Below are positions 1 to 5,612 of a DNA stretch of 18,478 bases, piece by piece. The DNA is from Gammaproteobacteria bacterium RIFCSPLOWO2_02_FULL_56_15 (lineage in GTDB: Bacteria > Pseudomonadota > Gammaproteobacteria > Eutrophobiales > Eutrophobiaceae): the NCBI GenBank assembly GCA_001801825.1, contig MGYR01000147.1, forward strand, positions 1 through 18,478, written 5' to 3'. Position 1 is the first letter of the stretch; each line of letters begins with the position of its first letter. The notes beneath the pieces are model-generated. The model searched no databases. It was not told where the DNA came from and was given only the letters and a program-made list of their open reading frames with translations. The position numbers and the translations under genes were made by a program.

Positions 1-635
1 CAATAAAAAGTGTAAGGGTGGAAGGTGAATTCCTCCATTTGTCCACCGATGTGCTCAGAAACAGTGTTATCGATGTGGTGAGGGATGGTTTTTTCAATGT
101 CAATGTGGACCTGATTCAGACCACGTTGTTTTCCAGCCCCTGGGTGGACGAGGTTACCGTACGCAGGGTCTGGCCGGATGGACTGGTGGTCCGGGTGGTT
201 GAAAAAAAGGTCATAGCCCGATGGGGAGACAGGGGGCTCGTGAGCCCGGAGGCGGATCTGTTCTTTCCTGAGAGAGTCTCCATCCCTGATGGACTCCCCC
301 TGTTCAATGGTCCGGACAATACTCAGGCACTGATCCTGAACCGGTATCTTCAGATCAATGGGGAACTGGTGCGGCGCGGATGGAGTGTTGCCGGTGTTAC
401 GCTCGATAAGCGCTGGTCATGGTCGTTCAGCCTGGAATCGGGGATCAGGGTATTGCTGGGTAGACGGGATGTGTCTGCGCGGATTCTCAGGTTTTCCGAT
501 CTGGCAGCAACAGAGATAGGCAAACGGCAGGAAGATATCGATGTCATTGATATGCGCTACACGAATGGGTTTGCCGTTCGCTGGAAGTCACAGCATGAGA
601 ATAAAGTGGAATCGGAACTGAATAACCATGGTTAA
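1..635 (+). CDS. ftsQ: Cell division protein FtsQ, 5'-truncated by the window edge
   Basis: FtsQ is the bitopic inner-membrane divisome protein that recruits FtsB/FtsL through its periplasmic part. The frame is open from base 3, before the GTG at 18, and the residues before that codon (IKSVRVEG) read as the start of the POTRA domain, so the GTG is internal and the real start lies upstream of the window. About 210 residues are visible: the POTRA domain, the conserved stretch SPWVDEVTVRRVWPDGLVV, an EKK.IARW segment, then the beta domain ending near MRYTNGFAVRW. The cytoplasmic tail and membrane helix are missing only because of the window edge. The stop (TAA 633-635) overlaps the ftsA start (628) by 8 bp, the usual coupled dcw arrangement. 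Family assignment is firm. Confidence 0.93.
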   Translation, partial: IKSVRVEGEFLHLSTDVLRNSVIDVVRDGFFNVNVDLIQTTLFSSPWVDEVTVRRVWPDGLVVRVVEKKVIARWGDRGLVSPEADLFFPERVSIPDGLPLFNGPDNTQALILNRYLQINGELVRRGWSVAGVTLDKRWSWSFSLESGIRVLLGRRDVSARILRFSDLAATEIGKRQEDIDVIDMRYTNGFAVRWKSQHENKVESELNNHG

Positions 636-1863
636 AAAGACAGAGAAGAATCTGATCGTCGGACTGGATATAGGAACCTCCAAGGTGGTTGCCATCGTGG
701 GAGAGATAAACCCTGGCAATGAAATAGAAATCATTGGTCTTGGATCATGCCGTTCACGGGGACTCAAGAAGGGGGTGGTGGTGAATATTGAATCCACTGT
801 CCAGACGATTCAAAGGGCCATCGAGGAGGCGGAACTGATGGCTGGTTGCGAGATACATTCCGTCTATGCAGGTATAGCCGGCAGCCATATAAGGAGCCTG
901 AATTCCCACGGTATCGTGGCCATCCGGGATAACGAAGTGTCTCTCAGTGACGTGGACCGTGTCATCGATGCGGCGCGTGCCGTGGCCATACCAGCGGATC
1001 AGAAGATCCTGCACATACTGCCCCAGGAATTCATCATCGACAGTCAGGAAGGCATCAAGGAGCCGATTGGGATGTCGGGAGTCAGGCTGGAGGCCAAGGT
1101 GCATATGGTCACCGGCTCCGTCAGCTCGGCCCAGAACATAGTCAAGTGTGTACGACGCTGCGGTCTGGAAGTGGACGATATCATTCTGGAACAACTCGCA
1201 TCAAGCTACGCGGTTTTGACGGAAGATGAAAAAGATCTTGGCGTCTGCCTGGTGGATATCGGTGGAGGGACTACAGACATTGCAATCTTCACTGAAGGGT
1301 CCATACATCACACAGCCGTGATCCCCATTGCCGGCGATCAGGTTACCAATGATATCGCGGTCGCGCTACGCACACCGACACAATATGCGGAGGAAATAAA
1401 GGTGCGTTACGCCTGTGCCCTGACACAGCTTGCCAGCCAGGAGGAGACGATAGAAGTTCCCAGTGTGGGCGATCGTCCGGCGCGGCGTCTGGCCAGACAA
1501 ACCCTGGCCGAAGTGGTTGAACCGCGTTATGAAGAACTTTTTACCCTGGTCCAGAACGAGTTACGGCGCAGCGGCTACGAAGATTTGATAGCTGCGGGTG
1601 TGGTGTTGACCGGGGGCAGCTCGAAGATGGAGGGTGTTGTGGAACTGGCGGAAGAAATCTTCCACATGCCAGTGCGTATCGGCGTCCCCCAACATGTCAG
1701 TGGATTGTCGGATGTGGTCAGAAATCCGATCTATTCGACTGGTGTGGGATTACTGATGTTCGGACAGCGGCAGATACAGGATTCCATGCCTAGTCTGCAT
1801 CTTGATGGTGGTGCAAAGAGTTTGTGGGAACGTATGAAAAGCTGGTTTCATGGCAATTTCTGA
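628..1863 (+). CDS. ftsA: Cell division protein FtsA (actin-like Z-ring membrane anchor)
   Basis: FtsA polymerises on ATP, tethers FtsZ to the inner membrane and starts recruitment of late divisome proteins. It has 411 residues (E. coli about 420). Visible motifs: actin-type phosphate-1 loop LDIGTSKV (about residues 13-20), phosphate-2 motif VDIGGGTTDIAIF (about 209-221), adenosine motif GVVLTGGSSKM (about 324-334), the FtsA-specific 1C domain between the two phosphate loops, and a C-terminal amphipathic helix (about 397-411, SLWERMKSWF) that serves as the membrane-targeting sequence. The start ATG at 628 overlaps the end of ftsQ; ftsZ starts 26 bp after its stop. No odd substitutions were noticed. 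Confidence 0.97.
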   Translation: MVKKTEKNLIVGLDIGTSKVVAIVGEINPGNEIEIIGLGSCRSRGLKKGVVVNIESTVQTIQRAIEEAELMAGCEIHSVYAGIAGSHIRSLNSHGIVAIRDNEVSLSDVDRVIDAARAVAIPADQKILHILPQEFIIDSQEGIKEPIGMSGVRLEAKVHMVTGSVSSAQNIVKCVRRCGLEVDDIILEQLASSYAVLTEDEKDLGVCLVDIGGGTTDIAIFTEGSIHHTAVIPIAGDQVTNDIAVALRTPTQYAEEIKVRYACALTQLASQEETIEVPSVGDRPARRLARQTLAEVVEPRYEELFTLVQNELRRSGYEDLIAAGVVLTGGSSKMEGVVELAEEIFHMPVRIGVPQHVSGLSDVVRNPIYSTGVGLLMFGQRQIQDSMPSLHLDGGAKSLWERMKSWFHGNF

Positions 1864-1889
1864 TTTTTTCCAACTGGAGGATAACGTGT

Positions 1890-3029
1890 ATGTTTGAATT
1901 GGTCGATGCACAAAATCAGTTAGCGGTAATCAAGGTGATCGGTATCGGTGGCGGCGGCGGCAATGCCGTACAACACATGGTTAACGCCAACATTGACGGG
2001 GTTGAGTTTATCTGTGGCAACACAGATGTCCAGGCGCTTAAAAATTGCAGTGCGCGCACCATACTGCAACTTGGCAGTAACGTTACCAAGGGGCTGGGTG
2101 CAGGATCAAATCCCGATGTGGGCCGGCAGGCTGCCCTGGAAGATCGTGACCGAATCATGGATGTGCTGGAAGGCTCGGATATGGTTTTCATCACTGCAGG
2201 AATGGGAGGCGGGACCGGCACGGGCGCTGCACCAATCGTTGCACAGGTCGCCAGGGAAATGGGTATTCTGACGGTTGCGGTGGTGACCAAGCCCTTTATC
2301 TTTGAAGGCAAGAAACGCGCCCAGATAGCGGAAAATGGGATCAAGGAACTCAGTCAGTATGTGGATTCACTGATTACCATCCCCAACGAGAAACTGCTGA
2401 GCGTACTTGGCCGGGAAATCAGTCTGCTGAATGCCTTTGCAACGGCCAATGATGTTCTACTCGGCGCAGTACAGGGCATCGCCCAGTTGATTACCTGTCC
2501 GGGATTGATCAATGTGGACTTTGCCGACGTCAAGACTGTAATGGCCGAAATGGGCATGGCCATGATGGGGTCCGGCAAGGCCCAGGGTGAAGGTCGCGCC
2601 CGCGTGGCGGCGGAAGCTGCAATCTCGAGTCCCCTGCTTGAGGATATCAATCTTTCCGGCGCCAGGGGCATCCTGGTGAATATCACCGCCGGCATGGACC
2701 TTTCCATAGGCGAATTCGACGAGGTCGGTAGTACGATCAAACAGTTCGCCTCGGAAAACGCGACAGTAGTGGTTGGAACGGTCATTGATCCTGAATTAAG
2801 CGGGGAAATGCGAGTAACCATCGTAGCTACCGGACTCGGCCAACCTGCCGATAGGGACGAGAGTAGCCGGGTCAAACTGGTATCCACACCCGCTACCGCT
2901 GTCAACTATAAGGATCTCGAACGACCGACAATTATGAGAAATATGGCGCCGATGGCGGGGAATAATGCCCTGCTGGAGTCTCAGGAGTACCTGGACATCC
3001 CGGCATTCCTACGCCGACAGGCCGATTAG
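1890..3029 (+). CDS. ftsZ: Cell division GTPase FtsZ (tubulin homologue)
   Basis: FtsZ forms the cytokinetic Z-ring. I start it at ATG 1890, preceded by a strong SD (GGAGG, 1876-1880); the frame is open 66 bp further upstream inside ftsA, but those extra 22 residues (MGTYEKL...) do not belong to the family. The product is 379 residues (E. coli 383). It shows the N-terminal G-box GIGGGGGNA (18-26), the tubulin signature GGGTGTG (106-112), T7 synergy loop N208-V-D210-F-A-D213, a variable linker from about 320 to 366 and the conserved C-terminal peptide YLDIPAFLRRQAD (367-379) that binds FtsA, ZipA and ZapD. ZapD, one of its partners, is encoded in the opposite operon of this window (10122-10931). 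Confidence 0.98.
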   Translation: MFELVDAQNQLAVIKVIGIGGGGGNAVQHMVNANIDGVEFICGNTDVQALKNCSARTILQLGSNVTKGLGAGSNPDVGRQAALEDRDRIMDVLEGSDMVFITAGMGGGTGTGAAPIVAQVAREMGILTVAVVTKPFIFEGKKRAQIAENGIKELSQYVDSLITIPNEKLLSVLGREISLLNAFATANDVLLGAVQGIAQLITCPGLINVDFADVKTVMAEMGMAMMGSGKAQGEGRARVAAEAAISSPLLEDINLSGARGILVNITAGMDLSIGEFDEVGSTIKQFASENATVVVGTVIDPELSGEMRVTIVATGLGQPADRDESSRVKLVSTPATAVNYKDLERPTIMRNMAPMAGNNALLESQEYLDIPAFLRRQAD

Positions 3030-3074
3030 GGATATAATTCTACCGTTTGGTTGTAGGTAATTATTGTCATAGTC

Positions 3075-3103
3075 TTGACAGTGAGAAGATTTGTCCGTAA
3101 AAC
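3075..3103 (+). promoter_or_regulatory. Sigma-70 promoter candidate for lpxC
   Basis: A perfect -35 hexamer TTGACA (3075-3080) is followed after exactly 17 bp by TAAAAC (3098-3103), which matches four of six -10 consensus bases. It lies in the 126-bp ftsZ-lpxC spacer and would give a leader of roughly 45 nt before the lpxC ATG. Inference from sequence only. It suggests lpxC can be transcribed separately from the division genes. Confidence 0.6.
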
Positions 3104-3124
3104 AGCCAGTTGGAGAGGAGTAAA

Positions 3125-3141
3125 TACCCCCTGTAGGGGTA
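3125..3141 (+). promoter_or_regulatory. Leader hairpin covering the only SD-like sequence of lpxC
   Basis: A perfect 6-bp inverted repeat, TACCCC (3125-3130) and GGGGTA (3136-3141), encloses a 5-nt loop. The 3' arm contains AGGGG/GGGG, the closest purine-rich SD-like sequence to the lpxC start (another, GGAGAGGAG at 3112-3120, is about 35 nt away, too far). There is no U-run after it, so it is unlikely to be a terminator. Pairing would hide the ribosome binding site; regulation is inferred, not shown. Confidence 0.4.
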
Positions 3142-3150
3142 AATAAACCT

Positions 3151-3159
3151 ATGCGATGA
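3151..3159 (+). other. Two-codon minigene ATG-CGA-TGA overlapping the lpxC start
   Basis: ATG at 3151-3153 is followed by CGA and then TGA at 3157-3159; the TGA overlaps the lpxC ATG (3156-3158). The SD-like AGGGG (3135-3139) is 11 nt from this ATG but 16 nt from the lpxC ATG, so the minigene start is the better-spaced one. It could couple translation to lpxC by termination-reinitiation, or be chance. Confidence 0.3.
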
Positions 3160-4067
3160 TCAGGCAAAGAACACTCAAAAATGTCATCCGGGCTACGGGT
3201 GTCGGGTTGCATACCGGTAAAAAAGTATTGCTAACCCTACGGCCAGCGCCACCCAACACGGGGATTGTATTCCGCCGGGTGGATCTCCCGATCGTTGTCG
3301 AGATCAGGGCCTGTCCTGAAAATGTTGGTGATACCAAATTATCGACAACCCTGGTAAAACAAGGAGTAAGGATATCCACTGTTGAACACCTGCTGTCCGC
3401 CCTGGCGGGTTTCGGGATTGACAATGCCTATATCGATACCAGTGCGGATGAAATCCCGATCATGGACGGCAGCGCCGGCCCGTTTGTTTTTCTAATCCAG
3501 TCTGCGGGTATCGAGGAGCAGGAAGAACCGAAGCGGTTTGTCAGGATACGTGAGACCGTGCGTGTTGAAGAGGACGACAAGTGGGCCATGTTCGAACCCT
3601 TCGATGGCTTCAAGGTGGGCTTTACTATCCAGTTTTCCCATCCTGCTTTCACTGTCAGAAATTGCCATGCGGAGATCGATTTCTCGACCACTTCCTTTGT
3701 CAAGGAAGTCAGCCGGGCCAGGACTTTCGGATTCATGCGGGATGTTGAACTTCTGCGGCAAAACAATCTGGCGCTTGGCGGGAGTCTGGATAATGCCGTT
3801 GTCGTTGATGAATACAGGATCCTGAATGAGGATGGCCTGCGGTATGAGGATGAGTGTGTAAAACACAAGATACTCGACGCAATCGGCGATCTTTATTTGC
3901 TCGGACACAGCCTGATTGGTTCATTCGAGGGGTATAAATCCGGGCACGAATTGAATAACAAGTTGTTGCGTAAACTGCTGGCCACAAAGGCAGCGGTTGA
4001 AGTGGTCAGCTTTGAAGACCACAAGGAATTGCCGATATCGTTCATGCAGCCGTTGCCTGCTGCATAG
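3156..4067 (+). CDS. lpxC: UDP-3-O-acyl-N-acetylglucosamine deacetylase LpxC
   Basis: LpxC is the cytosolic zinc hydrolase that carries out the committed step of lipid A synthesis, removing the acetyl group from UDP-3-O-acyl-GlcNAc. The product has 303 residues (E. coli 305). The conserved N-terminal half holds STVEHLLSAL with E77 and zinc ligand H78; the second half holds KHKILDAIGD with zinc ligands H237 and D241, and GHELNN with the catalytic H264. The motif RTFGFMRDVELLRQNNLALGGS (189-210) forms the family's substrate-passage region. ATG 3156 is the first in-frame start after an in-frame TAA at 3144. The C-terminus ends hydrophobic (PLPAA), loosely like the alanine-rich tail that marks E. 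coli LpxC for FtsH. It follows ftsZ as usual for the dcw end, behind its own promoter candidate. Confidence 0.98.
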   Translation: MIRQRTLKNVIRATGVGLHTGKKVLLTLRPAPPNTGIVFRRVDLPIVVEIRACPENVGDTKLSTTLVKQGVRISTVEHLLSALAGFGIDNAYIDTSADEIPIMDGSAGPFVFLIQSAGIEEQEEPKRFVRIRETVRVEEDDKWAMFEPFDGFKVGFTIQFSHPAFTVRNCHAEIDFSTTSFVKEVSRARTFGFMRDVELLRQNNLALGGSLDNAVVVDEYRILNEDGLRYEDECVKHKILDAIGDLYLLGHSLIGSFEGYKSGHELNNKLLRKLLATKAAVEVVSFEDHKELPISFMQPLPAA

Positions 4068-4085
4068 ATTGAACTGCCCGGTGCG

Positions 4086-4553
4086 TCAAGCCCGGGAAGG
4101 TCGGGGGGAGTGTAATCCCAGTCGCACCAGTGAATGGCGCAGCCGTTCATCCCTGATCGATTCCGCCGAATTCAATAATAAAGTGGCGGATTTCTCTGAA
4201 AGGACAAGTTTCACATTTTGTTGCGACAAGGCACTGTCTATCCGAAGCACCTTGATACGGATGGATTTCAGATTGCCAAATCCGTAATTTTCGGCAATCC
4301 TGTACATATCGGGGATCCTGAACCGCAGCCGGGCAGCCCAGGCCGGACTGTCACTGTAGAGCGTCAGGGTTTCACCGACGAGGTTTGCAACTGAAACATG
4401 CAGACCCAGGGGAGGGCCAAGCGCGGATCGAAGATGGCCTTGCAGTCTGGCTAGTACCAGGGCTTTTTTGTACAGAGTATTCAGTGTCCCGGAATCATCC
4501 TGCAGGAAAGTAGTAATGAAAGCAGCCCGATTGCCGGTTAGGTCAGGCATCAT
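4086..4553 (-). CDS. dciA: DciA-family (DUF721) replicative helicase loader
   Basis: DciA proteins interact with DnaB helicase and take over loading in bacteria lacking DnaC. The product is 155 residues from ATG 4553; GTG 4562 (158 residues) and ATG 4550 are alternatives and no SD decides among them. The core (about residues 40-105) has the DUF721 pattern: LQGHLRSALGPPL, then V.VANLVGETLTLYSDSPAWAARLRF.IPDM, typical of the KH-like domain of the family. The N-terminal part reads as a short helix-rich lead-in and the C-terminal tail is arginine-rich (RLRHSLVRLGLHSPRPSRA). The position between lpxC and the M23-secA pair, on the opposite strand, is the usual gammaproteobacterial location. It converges on lpxC with an 18-bp gap and no clear terminator. 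Assignment rests on pattern and context; the family is divergent. Confidence 0.82.
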   Translation of the reverse strand: MMPDLTGNRAAFITTFLQDDSGTLNTLYKKALVLARLQGHLRSALGPPLGLHVSVANLVGETLTLYSDSPAWAARLRFRIPDMYRIAENYGFGNLKSIRIKVLRIDSALSQQNVKLVLSEKSATLLLNSAESIRDERLRHSLVRLGLHSPRPSRA

Positions 4554-4567
4554 AGAGAGCACAGTTT

Positions 4568-4575
4568 ATTATATT
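4568..4575. promoter_or_regulatory. Overlapping opposed -10-like elements between dciA and the M23 gene
   Basis: On the plus strand TATATT (4570-4575) ends seven bases before the M23 ATG (4582). On the minus strand TATAAT (4573 to 4568) lies 14 bases before the dciA ATG (4553). If both are used, the M23 mRNA would be essentially leaderless and the dciA leader under 10 nt. Neither has a recognisable TTGACA-like -35 at 16-18 bp nor an extended TGn, so the call is tentative. Confidence 0.35.
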
Positions 4576-4581
4576 TAACTC

Positions 4582-5514
4582 ATGCAGATCATATTTTTTT
4601 CAGGCAATGCAAGTCATCGGGTCAGCTTCCGGCTGGGTAAGACTGGGCTGCTGTCTGTAGCGTTGGTAGTGCTGCTTGCGGCCGCTGGCCTGTTTCTTGC
4701 GGGTTTCCAGTACGCCGGCGAACAATCCGTTGCTCTCTTGTTTTCCATACGTGCGCAGACCGCCGCCACATGGCAGGATGAGTTGGACGGGCAGCGGCGG
4801 CTGCTTGAGGAGATCAGAACCAAGGCGGAGAAATCTCTGGATGCGCTCTCGGGTAAGCTCAGTCTCCTCCAAGGGCATGTGATGCGCCTGGATGCCTTAG
4901 GCACTCGACTGGCAGATATGGCCAAAATCGAGGATATGGATTTTTCAGTTGACAACCCGCTGGGACTGGGTGGCCCGCAAAGGACACAGGGATTGCAATC
5001 CATCGATGTCGAAGATTTCATCGACTCGCTGCAACAGCTTGAACTGATGCTGCAGGATCGTAGCGAGAAGCTGACTGCGATGGAATCCATGTTGATCAAT
5101 CGCAGTTTACAGGAAATGACTCAACCCGACGGCAGTCCAGCGGCCAAAGGGTGGATATCATCAACGTTCGGGTACCGTAACGACCCGATTACAGGCAAAA
5201 GGGAGTTTCATGAAGGGCTGGATTTTTCAGGCAAACCGGGTACACCCATAACCGCTGTGGCGGCAGGAATCGTCACTTGGTCTGGCCCCTTATACGGCTA
5301 TGGAAACTTGATTGAAATCAGTCACGTTGGTGGATACGTCACCCGTTACGGACACAACGAGATCAACCTCGTAACTGTTGGGGAGAAAATCGACAAGGGT
5401 GAAGTAATCGCGGTTATGGGGAACTCAGGCAGAAGCACTGGAACCCATGTGCATTTCGAGGTTCTCAGGAATGGCAAACAGGTGAATCCAAAAGAGTATA
5501 TTGTTTCCAAGTAA
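4582..5514 (+). CDS. Membrane-anchored M23 (LytM-type) metallopeptidase
   Basis: Predicted periplasmic zinc endopeptidase acting on peptidoglycan cross-bridges, or a regulator of amidases. The product has 310 residues: a short basic N-terminus, one membrane segment (about 21-41), a helical and probably coiled-coil region (about 60-115 and 140-180), then the LytM domain (about 185-307). All zinc and catalytic residues of the M23 family are present: H210 and D214 (FHEGLD), H258 (YGHN), H289 and H291 (HVHFEV), so unlike EnvC/NlpD-type domains it should be catalytically active. No SD precedes ATG 4582. It sits directly upstream of secA, where enterics carry secM. Domain and topology are clear; the exact substrate is not. 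Confidence 0.92.
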   Translation: MQIIFFSGNASHRVSFRLGKTGLLSVALVVLLAAAGLFLAGFQYAGEQSVALLFSIRAQTAATWQDELDGQRRLLEEIRTKAEKSLDALSGKLSLLQGHVMRLDALGTRLADMAKIEDMDFSVDNPLGLGGPQRTQGLQSIDVEDFIDSLQQLELMLQDRSEKLTAMESMLINRSLQEMTQPDGSPAAKGWISSTFGYRNDPITGKREFHEGLDFSGKPGTPITAVAAGIVTWSGPLYGYGNLIEISHVGGYVTRYGHNEINLVTVGEKIDKGEVIAVMGNSGRSTGTHVHFEVLRNGKQVNPKEYIVSK

Positions 5515-5562
5515 CTCCACTCCTCCCGGTCTGCACAGTTTAGCTTTACAACTTCAACCTCC

Positions 5563-5595
5563 ATGCTGATTTCTATGCCGTGCAAGTGATCAGCA
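5563..5595 (+). promoter_or_regulatory. secA leader: 8-codon uORF inside a hairpin
   Basis: The 98-bp M23-secA spacer holds a 7-bp inverted repeat, TGCTGAT (5564-5570) and ATCAGCA (5589-5595), with an 18-nt loop. An 8-codon frame, MLISMPCK with stop TGA at 5587-5589, starts at 5563 and spans it. The hairpin ends 17 nt before the secA ATG. Neither the uORF nor secA has a visible SD. It is not a SecM: there is no signal peptide and no arrest motif. A regulatory role is speculative. Confidence 0.25.
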
Positions 5596-5612
5596 AATAC
5601 CATGCGAATAAT

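Noticed and set aside
1824..1889. Upstream in-frame start extending FtsZ by 22 residues
   Set aside because: The extra residues lie in the end of ftsA and are unlike any FtsZ N-terminus; GGAGG sits properly before ATG 1890.
3033..3038. Perfect TATAAT just after the ftsZ stop
   Set aside because: No -35-like hexamer at 16-18 bp upstream (that segment is the end of ftsZ) and a better promoter lies at 3075-3103.
4076..4092. CCCGG/CCGGG inverted repeat between lpxC and dciA as a bidirectional terminator
   Set aside because: The stem is only about five pairs, overlaps the dciA stop and has no T-run in either direction.
5580..5612. GTG 5580 as the secA start
   Set aside because: It adds 11 residues with no counterpart in SecA, while ATG 5613 gives the canonical N-terminus.
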